Source: Liolophura sinensis (lineage: Eukaryota; Mollusca; Polyplacophora; Chitonida; Chitonidae). Taken from it: a DNA stretch of 64,000 bases. Shown one piece after another: positions 32,351 to 45,703 of this stretch. The notes beneath the pieces are model-generated. The model had not been told where the DNA came from. It did no database searches and saw nothing but the letters and a program-made list of their open reading frames with translations. The stretch is from the NCBI RefSeq assembly GCF_032854445.1, contig NC_088302.1, positions 3,154,023 through 3,218,022 on the forward strand. Reading direction: 5' to 3'. Within the stretch, counting starts at the first letter, position 1, and every line of letters starts with the position of its first letter. Made by a program: the position numbers and the translations under genes.

Positions 32351-35300
32351 GTAAATTTCACACAATTATCTGTTGGCATCGGGAGTCACTCTTCTCCATG
32401 CATGTGAAGAAGTGAACAGTAGATGGCGATTATGGCCATTATGCGCATTCTGCGTGTAATATGACATCGGCTCTGTCCGCGAAGACATCGGCTGCCTAAA
32501 ACAACAGCGAGTCTAACACAGTGGGCTCTGGCAGCGGAGTTTCCTATCCCTCCGTCTCTTAATCCGAGATCGACCTTAGCGTACCCTCGGGACCTACATG
32601 CACTGCAGGGGCCTGTATATGCTCCCCTGGGTTCACATTCCTGTAAAGAGTGGGAGTTAGACTTCGGAGCCACAATTCACAAGACTTGTCAAGAACTAAG
32701 CTGAAGGGTAAACAAGATAAAGTACAGACAACAAAGTCATGCCGAGGCGAAGAAATAAAGTAACAGTAAAGTAGAAATATGTCAAACCCCAAATACAAAT
32801 AAACTATAAATAATGGAAAGGCACCTAAAACATTAAAATGTATTCAAACTCAAATTAAATTAAAATTTAAATGTTAAATTAAGACCCACTAAGATGAAAA
32901 TCTAGAAGTCTTCAGATAACCAAAATCTGTACAAAATGAAAGTATATGAAGAATGAATTCGTGGCTCACTTTGAGTTGTAAATAAAAATCATTGACAAAG
33001 TTAACGTATAAATATATAATTATGTCAGATCAAGATGAAAATGTACACAATGTGTCAACAAAATTGAAGTGTCAGGAAAGCTAAAGTGTAAACAATGTTA
33101 AAATGCATGTTAACAAATATAAAATGTTAACAAAATTAAGTTGATCTCAGATAACAAAAACTGTGTGCTTAAATATTTCACTTGGAACTTGTTTTTCAAA
33201 ATTGCTTTCTCATTTTCCCAGGTAGTGTTTTGGCCGATCTTCACACGTTCTGTCTCAGAATTAAGTAAAATAAATTAAATAGAGAAGTGAATAAACAACC
33301 AATTAATAGTAATAAAAAAAATGTTATACTAGCAGTAGCCAGACCGTGATAAGGATTTTATTTACACCAGAAAGTTAGCACATTGACACGTGGTGGGGTG
33401 ATCTTCGTGTAAGATAACAAACCCTTACAAACTGCACAACAATGGAACGCTGCACACAAATTAGTGAGTGAAAACCTACATAACCTGTTTCGGTCATGAA
33501 TTATTGTACATATCCTGATTCACTGAGTTCAGTCAAAATTAATTCACAAGAGCTTTCCCATTTGAACCAATGGTAATCGGCTGTGAATAACTGTTTGTCC
33601 AGTTGCACAGTTTTCAAGTTAAGTTCATATACTGGGTATTTAGATATCAGTCTGCATAAGATATCAAACAAGGATAGAGTACATGCCCAAGTATGCACTT
33701 GTATTTATACAGATCATCTGAGCTTATGTGCGTGAACAGCTCTATATATGTTTTTCTCATTCCAAAGACCATTTGTATCTGAGAAAACAGCAATTTTATA
33801 GCGAATCAACCTATATGGACGAAGTTTCCTCAAAATATATATGAAAACAAAAAGTAAATAAGATGATGTAAAGTCCTGGCCTACAGGTTAATGCCACTAC
33901 GGGTTAACGTGTTTTATTATTTTTTTTTATTTTTTATTTTTATTTTTGCAGACGTATACATAAGTACAGTATAGTCTTAGTAATGTCTCAGCACATGTCC
34001 TGGGTGATCCAGCAAAGTCCAGATTATCTTTTTCTCTCTCTCATCTCTGATGGTAGCGTAGTATTACCACCTACACCTTCCTATCTAAAACCTGACAAAC
34101 AGTGGTTTAGCAGGGATAATGGGAAGCCGATTGTATACAGGCGTATAAATGCATAATATATAAGCATGAAGTATAAGGTGTGCGGAAGAAGTCGCAGACA
34201 TCTGACGCTAGCGTCTGTTACAGAAGGTTAACTACTTGACACGTTATCAGGTTGACCTCCTTTCATCCCCAGTTCTGAGGAAATATTAGATGTGTGTTAA
34301 TCCGGTACCAGTTTGTGTATTCTTTGTAAAAGCTTTAGATAATGTAAAGTTATGTAATGCATGCAACTGTTCAATCAGACGGCCGGCGAAACCCTCTCAT
34401 TGTGATTTTTATACTGTGCCAGTTCATTATGAATAAAGTATGTGTATTTATACAGTATAATGACGTTCTTTCTTTGTCCCCTTTGATCCGTTTGGGGAAA
34501 ACGGCCATGATGTACACAGAGCAAGACGCAGCTTGTCTGTTATATGTCACGCGATCCTGGTTGTATTTGCATGCTGTATAAAATTGGTGTTCTGAGGTAC
34601 AGTATACGTAGAGCCAATTTTACACCTGTAGATAGAAATTACGATTCTGGATGCGAAATGTAGAATATTTCTATATATGTAAATAGTTGCATATACATGT
34701 GCATAGAGCCGGAATTTGAGCCCAATACGTGGAATACATGTTTAATACTACAACCATAAGTGCAATATAGATGATAGGCGACCTTGTTTTCCCGCCACTA
34801 TATACATGTATCTGCAATATAGCTGAAGTTCAGTTAAAGGATACGTAAAACATATGGTTTCGATTTCTACAAATGCCGTTTAGAATGATTTCATATAACA
34901 CAGGGATAATTTTGAGATATAAAATGTGCCCCAAGTATGAAAACTTCACCACCAAAAATTGTGAGCATCACTTTCTTTTTAACTCCCACATAAACATAAT
35001 CCTCATTTACAGTTACCTTTCCTGAATTCGTTAAGTCAGAAAGATTTATTTGTTCATTTCATATGCGCCTTTGAAGCCAAATAACAGTAATCCGACGTTT
35101 TGCCGGTTCAAGCAAACCTATATACCCACAAGCATGTAGGCCTACGACAGATATAACAATATCGTCGATTGTACTGATTCGATCGGAAAACGACTTAGTT
35201 TGGTCACATGACCCTTTGCCAAGTTTGCCTCCCCTTCCCCTCCACTCGGCGAACAAAATGACCCCAATTTCAGCCACAAAGTGTGGAAACAATCGTGAAA

Positions 35301-35883
35301 GTTCGGTTAACTTTAGGATGTATTGTTCGAGTGATGCATGTTGATATAACATAGTACTAGATAATGAGGTGAGATATATGTATATTCTCTCTTTCTTTTG
35401 TGTTAAAGTTGACAAATTTATTATTTTTACAATAAAAGGGCGGGTATAGACGCAGTGGTATTTATACTCGTTTATATGCTCACACATGCGCAGCTGGCAC
35501 AAAACCTATTATAGAGATGATATATAAGACAATTACCATATGACATTAAAACTGAAGAATGTGAGAGTTCTTCCAAGTTCTGCTTAAGAATGTAGTTTTT
35601 AGTGAAAGTGTGGAATACATTGAGTTCTGACTGACCAGGTAGGCAGGTAATGGAACCTCAGCAAGGTACCTGTTATTAACGCTTGCTTTTTGTTTATGTC
35701 CATTATATCACATTGACATCGAGCGAAACGCGTAAAAATACACGCTAAACATGCGTGCGTGGTACTCAGTTGTAAGAGGATAGCAACATATAGGCAAAAC
35801 CGGTATATACGTGTATGGTGTTATTACGTGCAACAACACCGACAACACAGACACTGCACGTAAACGTGATAATTCCTTGCAAC
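32351..35883. other. No gene recognised
   Basis: A 3.5-kb AT-rich stretch. Frames such as 32386-32673, 34357-34581 and 35059-35502 match no family I know. A T-rich tract lies at about 33915-33955. The rest resembles intergenic sequence. Confidence 0.5.
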
Positions 35884-38800
35884 AAGACGGCAGCTTAAAG
35901 ATTACATACATTTGATTGACTTGTATGCACAAGACAGCAGTATGAACAAAGACGACAACATAAAGACTACATACATTTGATTGACTTGTATACACAAGAC
36001 AGCAGTATGAACAAAGACGACATCATAAAGATTACATACGTTTGATTGACTTGTATACACAAGACAGCCGTATGAACAAAGACAATAACATAAAGATTAC
36101 ATACATTTGATTGACTTGTATACACAAGACAGCCGTATGAACAAAGACAACAACATAAGGATTACATACATTTGATTGACTTGTATACACAAGACAGCAG
36201 TATGAACAAAGACGACATCATAAAGATTACATACATTTGATTGACTTGTATACACAAGACAGCAGTATGAACAAAGACGACATCATAAAGATTACATACA
36301 TTTGATTGACTTGTATACACAAGACAGCAGTAGGAACAAAGACGATAACATAAAGATTACATACATTTGATTGACTTGTATACAGAAGACAGCAGTATGA
36401 ACAAAGACGACATCATAAAGATTACATACATTTGATTGACTTGTATGCACAAGACAGCAGTATGAACAAAGACGACATCATAAAGATTCCATACATTTGA
36501 TTGACTTGTATGCACAAGACAGCAGTATGAACAAAGATGAAAACATAAAAAATTACATAGATTTGATTGACTTGTATACACAAGACAGCAGTAGGAACAA
36601 AGGCGACAACATAAAGATTACATACATTTGACTGACTTGTATACACAAGACAGCAGTATGAACAAAGACGACAACATAAAGATTACATACATTTGATTGA
36701 CTTGTATGCACAAGACAGCCGTATGAACAAAGATGAAAACATAAAAATTACATACATTTGATCGACTTGTATGCACAAGACAGCAGTATGAACAAAGACG
36801 ACATCATAAAGATTACATACATTCGAATGGCTTGTATACACAAGACAGCCGTATGAACAAAGACGACATCATAAACATTACATATATTTGATTGACTTGT
36901 ATACACAAGACAGCAGTATGAACAAAGACGACATCATAAAGATTACATACATTTGATTGACTTGTATACACAAGACAGCAGTATGAACAAAGGCGACAAC
37001 ATAAAGATTACATACATTTGATTGACTTGTATACACAAGACAGCAGTATGAACAAAGACGACAACATAAAGATTACATACATTTGATTGACTTGTATGCA
37101 CAAGACAGCAGTATGAACAAAGACGACATCATAAAGATTACATACATTTGACTGACTTGTATACACAAGACAGCAGTAGGAACAAAGACGATAACATAAA
37201 GATTACATACATTTGATTGACTTGTATACAGAAGACAGCAGTATGAACAAAGACGACATCATAAAGATTACATAGATTTGATTGACTTGTATACACAAGA
37301 CAGCAGTAGGAACAAAGACGATAACATAAAGATTACATACATTTGATTGACTTGTATACAGAAGACAGCAGTAGGAACAAAGACGACATCATAAAGATTA
37401 CATACATTTGATTGACTTGTATGCACAAGACAGCAGTATGAACAAAGACGACATCATAAAGATTCCATACATTTGATTGACTTGTATACACAAGACAGCA
37501 GTATGAACAAAGATGAAAACATAAAAATTACATAGATTTGATTGACTTGTATACACAAGACAGCAGTAGGAACAAAGACGACAACATAAAGATTACATAC
37601 ATTTGACTGACTTGTATACACAAGACAGCAGTATGAACAAAGACGACAACATAAAGATTACATACATTTGATTGACTTGTATGCACAAGACAGCCGTATG
37701 AACAAAGACGACTTTATAAAGACTACATACATTTGATTGACTTGTATGCACAAGACAGCCGTATGAACAAAGACGACTTTATAAAGACTACATACATTTG
37801 ATTGACTTGTATGCACAAGACAGCAGTATGAACAAAGATGAAAACATAAAAATTACATACATTTGATCGACTTGTATACACAAGACAGCAGTATGAACAA
37901 AGACGACAACATAAAGATTACATACATTTGATTGACTTGTATGCACAAGACAACAGTATGAACAAAGACGACAACATAAACATTACATACATTTGATTGA
38001 CTTGTATACACAAGACAGCAGTATGAACAAAGACGACAACATAAAGATTACATACATTTGACTGACTTGTATGCACAAGACAGCAGTATGAACAAAGACG
38101 ACATCATAAAGATTACATACATTTGATTGACTTGTATACACAAGACAGCAGTAGGAACAAAGACGATAACATAAAGATTACATACATTTGATTGACTTGT
38201 ATACAGAAGACAGCAGTATGAACAAAGACGACATCATAAAGATTACATACATTTGATTGGTTTGTATACACAAGACAGCCGTATGAACATAGACGACATC
38301 ATAAAGATTACATACATTCGATTGACTTGTATACACAAGACAGCAGTATGAACAAAGACAACAACATAAAGATTACATACATTTGATTGACTTGTATACA
38401 CAAGACAGCCGTATGAACAAAGACAACATCATAAAGATTACATACATTTGATTGACTTGTATACACATGACAGCAGTATGAACAAAGACGACAACATAAA
38501 GATTACATACATTTGATTGACTTGTATACACAAGACAGTCGTATGAACAAAGACGACATCATAAAGACTACATACATTCGATTGACTTGTATACACAAGA
38601 CAGCAGTATGAACAAAGACAACAACATAAAGACTACATACATTCGATTGACTTGTATACACAAGACAGCAGTATGAACAAAGACGACATCATAAAGATTA
38701 CATACATTTGATTGATGTGTATACACAAGACAGCAGTATGAACAAAGACGACATCATAAAGATTACATACATTTGATTGACTTGTATACACAAGGCAGCA

Positions 38801-39030
38801 GTATGAACAAAGACGACATCATAAAGACTACATACATTTGATTGACTTGTATACACAAGACAGCAGTATGAACAAAGACGACAACATAAAGATTACATAC
38901 ATTTGATTGACTTGTATACACAAGACAGCCGTATGAACAAAGACGACATCATAAAGATTACAGACATTTGATTGACTTGTATACACAAGACAGTCGTATG
39001 AACAAAGACAACAACATAAAGATTACATAC
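35884..39030. repeat. Satellite array, 65-bp unit, about 48 copies
   Basis: The unit contains AAAGATTACATACATTTGAT, TGACTTGTATACACAAGACA and GCAGTATGAACAAAGACGAC. Period is 65 bp (for example CATACATTTG at 37921, 37986 and 38051). Variants include GTATGCACAAG, CAGCCGTATG, AGATGAAAACAT and GACGACTTTATAAAG. The 74- to 95-codon frames on the minus strand recur with the repeat and are not genes. Confidence 0.96.
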
Positions 39031-40074
39031 ATGGGGCTTAGACGTACCACTGTATGATATTTATGCATGCAACAATTAAGACCGCAACAAACATAGCATG
39101 AGCTATGCTTACATACAAAAAGACGACAGATTGAGAACCAAATTAAAAGCAACTTTGCTTAGCAACACCTACATTGTACATAAGAAGAAAGGCTTAATAC
39201 TGCTTTCATTATATACTGCTTCAATATTTAGCCCCAGTGTTGCATGATGTCCAACATGTCGAGTGCAAAAGGCGCAGCGTTGGGTTCCCGTGTTTGCCCC
39301 ATTTTCATACCATGTCCGTATTACATGGTTGGGTTATCGTATTGCTTTGACACAGTGAAATACATGGTTTCCGTACAGCTCATTGTTCGTTAAGGACTGT
39401 TATGAATACTGTCGAATAAAAACACATGGTGTATATATTTGGATGCAATTCATTACAGCCAATCTTAATAAGATGGCCTATATGGGGTTAGTCTTAAAGG
39501 AGAAGAAAATTTAAATATCAAACAAATACCATTGAAAAGAGTATGCATTTCCTCGCAGGTGCATGTCATAAAAATTCTAATATGTACCTCAAGTTGATAA
39601 ATTATAAATGAAGTCGGCAACAAAATCCGCTGTGGGCGACTCCATTTTGCCTAAGAACTATTAATAAAGTCTTCTGTGTCAGGAGAATTGCCGTCGGAAA
39701 CCGCCGAAGTGCAGTTCGTACATTTCCGGTAGAGCTCTTTTTCCCAGAAGGTAGCGAACAGTACAGTCAGTTTTCCGCTTGACGATCGGGAAACCGGAAT
39801 GTTGGACGTAAGTTCCGAGTTTACACGAACAAACGGGCAGTTTTAACGACTCTCACTAGCTGAGAGGCAACATACCCCCAGCATAAATTACAGGGTGTTA
39901 AAGATGGACTCAGCGATTTATGCCAGCTTTGCCGTTTTCCTTTACGTGTATGGCGAGAAAAGATAGCAAAATTATGCAGCAGGCACCACCAGATAGAAAA
40001 AAATGTGCTCTTTTCAGCCTATAGTGTCATTTTTTTTACAGTTTTCTTCTCCTATAAGCTATTTTCACAATTAC
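39031..40074. other. No gene recognised
   Basis: Unassigned sequence right of the 65-bp array. It contains no open frame with a recognisable product and no identified mobile element. Confidence 0.5.
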
Positions 40075-40555
40075 AAGAACCACACCGCCATATAAACAAC
40101 CACAGCGCCATATAACAATCACACCGCCATATAACAATCACACGGCCCTATAAGAACCACACCGCCATATAACAATCACACCGCCGTATAACAATCACAC
40201 GGCCATATAACAACCACACGGCATATAACAACCACACCGCCGTATAACAACAACACCGCCATATAGCAACCATTCGCCGTATAACAACCACACCGCCGTA
40301 TAACAACCACACCGCCGTATAACAACCACACCGCCATATAGCAACCATTCGCCGTATAACAACCACACCGCCATATAACAATCACACGGCCGTATAAGAA
40401 CCACACCGCCATATAACAATCACGACCGCCGTATAACAATCACACGGCCATATAAGAACCACACGGCCATATAACAACCACACCGCCATATAGCAAACAT
40501 TCGCCGTATAACAACCACACCGCCGTATAACAACCACACCGCTGTATAACAGAAA
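40075..40555. repeat. 19-20-bp minisatellite
   Basis: About 25 units of ACCACACCGCCGTATAACA and close variants (CCATATAACAATCACACGG, CATTCGCCGTATAACAA). The Tyr/Val/Cys-rich minus-strand frames here are by-products of the repeat. Confidence 0.93.
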
Positions 40556-41495
40556 TATACTTCAGGACGGGGTGAAAAATCCTGTCAAAATGAAAACATG
40601 AACGACACAAGCAGATCGACGGCGAATGTGACATTAATCTAAAAGTATATTGTCCTATAGCTGGCAAAAACATAGCTTAGTACATGAATACATTATCGCT
40701 TTTCTTATTTCTTTAAGTCACCCGATATGTTTATTACCAAAATGACCGAACCAAACCTTGTGATAAACAAGAAACACTCATAACACCAGGGAATAATGGG
40801 ACAACTCCGACAGCTAAAAATATACGGAGGAGTTTGATGAGGAAATGTGCCACGTCCAGTTTCCGCCAAACGTGTACCTTTCGGGATAGAACACTGGCAC
40901 ACGACAGGGGCAGACATCTTCAACATTCATCCCACACGCATTTTCTGTCCGATGACGTCATGCCACGTTTGCACCCTGTGTTTCATCAGACGTCATTTGG
41001 CAGACAAATTAATGGCCTACATATATTTGAGTGTTACAATGTCTCTGTATTATTTTTCTCTGAGCTAAATATACATGTATGAACGTACATAGGTCAACAC
41101 AGCCGAATATTCGGTCCTCTTTCAACATTGTTGCATCCCTTTAACCTATCGTCTGTTTGTTTTTAATTACGCAAGGAGCGCATAGCTGAATAAATACAGG
41201 GGTGATCGGTGTAAAGAAGACTCACATCTCAAACCTGGTACAACACTTGACAGACCATGAAAAATCTGAGCGTCAAGTCCAATGTTCATATACCACTCGT
41301 AAGCAATAAATAGCGTTCCAAGTCGAAAGTCGCACAAACATTTTCCCCAAAAACTTAAAACACCAGATCCCCCCTCCACCTCCCAACATATGAGAAATGA
41401 TGTATAAATACTGTAATAAAACTGGTAACTTGAGAAGGAGTAAACAAAGTCCAGTGATGCACGGAGGGCAACCAATACTCTATTTGATCTATCTA
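40556..41495. other. No gene recognised
   Basis: Overlapping frames on both strands (40705-41082, 41167-41475) with no recognisable motif. Confidence 0.45.
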
Positions 41496-41660
41496 GTTGA
41501 CTGATTTTTTACTCCGTATTCAAAAATAGTTCACTTATGGCGGCAGCCAGCATTATGGTTGGGGTAAACCGGTCACATTCCCTTCGACAGGATTGGTGAG
41601 AGGCTTATAAATCATTGCGCCGCGCTGGCGCCCTAACCACATTGGTCACAGGGGCCCCAC
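41496..41660 (-). mobile_element. Degenerate tRNA-derived SINE, near full length
   Basis: Minus orientation: tail complement (TTTTTTACTCCGTATTCAAA), GCCAGCATTATGG, then GTGAGAGGCTTATAAATCAT and GCGCCGCGCTGGCGCCCTAA, ending in the tRNA-head complement (GGGGCCCC). The middle of the body is deleted. Confidence 0.75.
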
Positions 41661-42227
41661 CAATATTCAAGGCATGACATTAAATTCAAACTCTAGACTG
41701 CATGTAAATATCGGTAACTTCAAGGTCGAATTCAAATATAGCTATCTCAGTCGCGCTTTGATTGCAATTGTTTATAAAAGTATTATGTCGCTGCAATAAA
41801 TCACGAATACTTTTACCGAACAGGGTAAGTAGAATTATTTGACAACTATGAAACAGAACACCGGAGGCAATGAACGCTCTCTCCATATTTGTTATCTACA
41901 GGGTTGTACACATGATGGAAAAAACATCTCCATCCAAACGTCTTGATTTTTCGTTTCTTACATATACCCAGGTCTATGTACGTTGAAAGCACGGTGATAT
42001 TAAAGGGTCGTGCGATGTTCTACAATTCAGGAATTGCTATTATCAGAGACTAACCCCCACATGACTGGCGTGTAAACATCGCCACGTCGTCGTTTATTTG
42101 CTGAATCAGATAGCAAATAGGGAACGTTAAAGAGGTCTATGCCTTTGGTCTTTTCAGTAATACGTCACATTGGCTGAATAATTGTGCGGGCAATACGTCA
42201 CATTGGCTGAATAATTGTGCGGGCAAT
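41661..42227. other. No gene recognised; short direct duplication
   Basis: A 33-bp segment (AATACGTCACATTGGCTGAA then TAATTGTGCGGGC) is present twice in tandem at about 42161-42226. Otherwise unassigned. Confidence 0.45.
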
Positions 42228-42702
42228 GCAAACGAATAATTCATCAGCGTCACAGCCGAACAGGACAGAGAATGATTAATTCATCGAATTACAGCCCAAC
42301 AGAAGAGAGAATGATTAATTCATCAGCACCACAACCTAACAGAAGAAAGAATGATTAGTTCATCAGCATTACAACCTATCAGAAGAGAGAATGATTAATT
42401 CATCAGCGTTACAGCCTAACAGAAGAGTGAATGATTAATTCATCAGCGTTACAGCCTAACAGAAGAGTGAATGATTAATTCATCAGCGTTACAGCCTAAC
42501 AGAAGAGTGAATGACTAATTCATCAACATTACAGCCTAACAGAAGGGAGAATAACTAATCCATCAGCATTACAGCCTAATACAAGAGAGAGTGATTCATT
42601 CATCAGGAATACAGCCGAACAGAAGAATGATTAATTCATCAGCATTACAGCCTAACAGAAGAGTGAATGACTAATTCATCAGCGTTACAGCCTAACAGAA
42701 GG
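42228..42702. repeat. 40-bp minisatellite, about 11 copies
   Basis: The unit GAATGATTAATTCATCAGCG then TTACAGCCTAACAGAAGAGT repeats with substitutions and a few short deletions. No gene. Confidence 0.93.
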
Positions 42703-43682
42703 GATGTTCTTACACAGACCTTAGCTATAGGAATCGACCTGTGTGTATATATTTTAAAGTATAGAAGCCGCCAATGCTATTTCGGATGTGACGCGTTTTA
42801 ATGATCTGTGTATTCCTGATATTTAATAATATCTCCAATAGGTCTCTCCATCCCCCCCCCCCCCGCCCCCAAAAAAAACCATTATTATTAATAATAATAG
42901 TTATGACAATAAGGTTGACTGTGTGGTGTAGATTTAAAATTCGGAAGAAATCACACGCACTGTTCAAAGGGAGTAGAAATACCCCTTGGTTATTATCGTC
43001 CTTAATTACACAGCTTGTCTCTTCCCCCGGGTCCTTCGTCAGTACATAACTAAGCTCGGCGAGTGCGGTTTTTCGACCACGTTCTGTGGTGTAACTGTAT
43101 AATGTTGATGTAGGTGAGAAAAGCACGTTTTGGGGCTAAAACGGCGTTTATCCCTTATCTCTTTATCCCTCAGTTATGACACAAACAGTGATGAATGGAT
43201 CCTTACAGCCATTGTTTGGTTCATTTTAGTTCGGTGTTCGTTGGTAATGCGAACCCCACGGGGATCGGTCATAACTAGGTTAAGAGCACGATCACAGAGC
43301 TGTCCCACGGCGATGGGCACACACGGGCACAGTGCCCCTCACTTGATTCTCTGAGTAGAAACACGACTTCAACCCCATTATACAAACCACTGAACAACTA
43401 ATCAGTAATCATCAAAGCATGGTTAGAACTATAATTAGCTGTGTATTTTATAAAACGGAATTAAAGCCACCAAATATAGAGTGTTTAACTCCATTTCTCC
43501 AGGAGATAACCTAAGCCTTTAGGCATAATCTCACCATGTGCTATATTTTAGGCAATGTGTGTATAATAACGAATCGCCCTTTACGGTCATGTCGAACGCC
43601 TCTACGTGGAGGGGCCACCATCGTCGGGTTTATACATCTATATTGCTTTGTCCTATACCTTGAATTCTGGCTAACAACACTT
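42703..43682. other. No gene recognised
   Basis: Contains a C-rich/A-rich tract at about 42850-42880. The 133-codon minus frame at 42725-43126 reads through that tract and matches no family I can name. Confidence 0.4.
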
Positions 43683-43920
43683 TTATTTATTTATTTCATT
43701 GATTGATGGACTTACTCAAGAATTTTCCACTTACTTGACAGCGGCCAGGTTAATGGGTAGAAGAAACGGAAATGCCCGGAGTAAACCACCGACAGCCGTC
43801 TCGTACCTGACAATCGTCTTGATTTAAATCTGCAGGCGAAACAGCGAGAGCTGGATTCCAACACGCGACCTCATTAGTGAAGGGCATGTCTGCTAGTCAC
43901 AGAGAGCCAGCCAGCCCCGA
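43683..43920 (-). mobile_element. SINE copy, variant subfamily
   Basis: Minus orientation: TTTATTTATTTCATTGATTG tail complement, ACTCAAGAATTTTCCACTTA, GCGGCCAGGTTAATGGG, AATGCCCGGAGTAAACCACC, then a head-like part ending AGAGAGCCAGCCAGCC. It shares the CCCGG..AAACC block with the copy at 7071. The differences from the main family suggest a separate subfamily. Confidence 0.6.
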
Positions 43921-44476
43921 CCATTTACACCATGACCTCCAGAACAGTGAAATCGTTTAGAAATTTAATAGAGGGTTATACACTTTCGGAAACTATACTG
44001 GATTGATGATGCTATTCCAGTCTATGCTAATGTTGTTCCAACATGGCGGACAAGGTGTTATTCTGTTTAAGGATGATGCTCTATTGAAGCATCCCAGTCC
44101 CGGGGTCCATACACTCCTGTTTACAAACAAAAATTGCATTTCATAATCGATTTGGCGCAACAGGGACAGGGTTACATTTTAGAAATTCTTGTACTAGCTG
44201 ATGATTTCTTCCGTCGTTGTCCTTTTCTGACGGGAATATTACATGCCAGCGGATATCAGAGTTCACTTGACTGAAGCATTTTTCACGAAATATTCCTCCT
44301 TAGCATTTAATTTAGACGGAAAAGTCCACTTTCAACAAAAAATTTCCGTAAACTTAAGCCAGCCATGGCATATTCAATCTGTTTTGTTAAGAGTCATGAA
44401 CTCTTATGCTAGTTTTTATGTCATACCCTTCAGTTGGCGTTTTTGGTTATGCTAATTAGTCGACCTTTATGTGTTA
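43921..44476. other. No gene recognised
   Basis: A 70-codon plus frame (44243-44455) has no recognisable motif. Otherwise featureless. Confidence 0.45.
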
Positions 44477-44605
44477 AAATTATTTAATTGGTGTTTTACC
44501 CCGTACTCAAGAATGTTTCACTTATACCACGGCAGGCAACATTATGGTGGGAGGAAACCGGGCAGAGAACGTAGGAAATCAGCGACTATACGCAGGTTGC
44601 AGAAG
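44477..44605 (-). mobile_element. SINE, 5'-truncated copy
   Basis: Minus orientation: TTATTTAATTGGTGTTTTAC, CGTACTCAAGAATGTTTCAC, GGCAACATTATGGTGGGAGG and AAACCGGGCAGAG, ending at ACGCAGGTTGCAGAAG. The tRNA-like head is absent. Confidence 0.85.
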
Positions 44606-45703
44606 CTTGAAAGAAGATGCATCAACATACAATTATGAAACTTCTTGTAATATTCATAAATATCAATGTACAAAGAAACAACTTCATTGTCATTTTCGTT
44701 TTTGATCGGTTAAAATATTCTTAGATTACGGCACCAAGTTGCAAATACAAACAAATCTACATGCCTGTAAAAAGGCATTTGGATAAGGATGGATCGATGC
44801 CATTTCGCATTTAAGGTTAAATTATACTTCACAGTGCACAGTAATATCATGCTCGGGTAGACTGAAAGATGGCGTGATATAAGAAGTACATAATAACCAC
44901 AGACTACAAGCACCCCTGTACAGCGAACAAGACGGGAACATGTTATCAAACTTGTCACATGTCATGCTCCTTGAACCACAGTCATGCAGACGACATTCGT
45001 CACACCGCAGGTCATTTTAGTCGTCAATCTAACCACGACGTTTGCACGATGTTCATTAGCAGTCTCTGCGACATTTCGCAGAATGGTGGAAGACTATGGA
45101 CTGGATAAAGTCGTGCCTTAAAGGACATAAGGAAACGCTTTGGGTTTGTTTCTTAATGTGCAGAATATGATAACAGTACAAATAAAATTTTTTATGTTCG
45201 CTTGGGGGAGGGTTGAGGTGGGGGGTGTAAAATGGTTTCAAAGTACAGTTTTCTTACGGCCCCAGCGGTCAGTTCGGAGATTAGGTAGCTAGCAGCGGTG
45301 ACGTCAACGATGATCCCTGTTTAAAAAGAACTCTGTAGGGGACAGATCGAATAGGAGCGAGCATGTGGGAACAGACCGAATGTCACTTCGCGGGGAGTTC
45401 ACGGAGTTCCGAGCAAGATCAACCATGACGTAATTTTGAAAAAAATTCCACAGTTGACGGAAAATATGCATAATATAGAGGGGTAATTAACAGGTATAAA
45501 AAATACTCTCAAACGAAAACTTTTAACAAAAATCCCTGGGCATAATTTTCTTCACTAGACATAGAATCATAATCTTTGTTTCAGAGTTCTTTTTCATGCA
45601 TCCTTTAAGTACACCATGTTTTATGTAACTAACACACTCTTACGTAGAATTGGCGCATGTCCGTAGGGAGCTTTTTTGGTTACAGGTAGTTGAAGGTCAG
45701 TCC
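44606..45703. other. No gene recognised; includes probable 3' UTR of the ZIP gene
   Basis: The part nearest 45703 should be transcribed as the ZIP gene's 3' UTR. I could not find a clear minus-strand AATAAA close to the stop, so its extent is unknown. Frames at 44710-44958 and 45056-45241 match nothing. Confidence 0.4.

Noticed and set aside
40075-40555. Possible CRISPR-like array of short repeats
   Set aside because: The units are directly adjacent without unique spacers; it is a simple 19-20-bp minisatellite in an animal genome.
42725-43126. 133-codon minus frame
   Set aside because: Includes a translated C-run (Gly stretch) and has no domain; no splice context.
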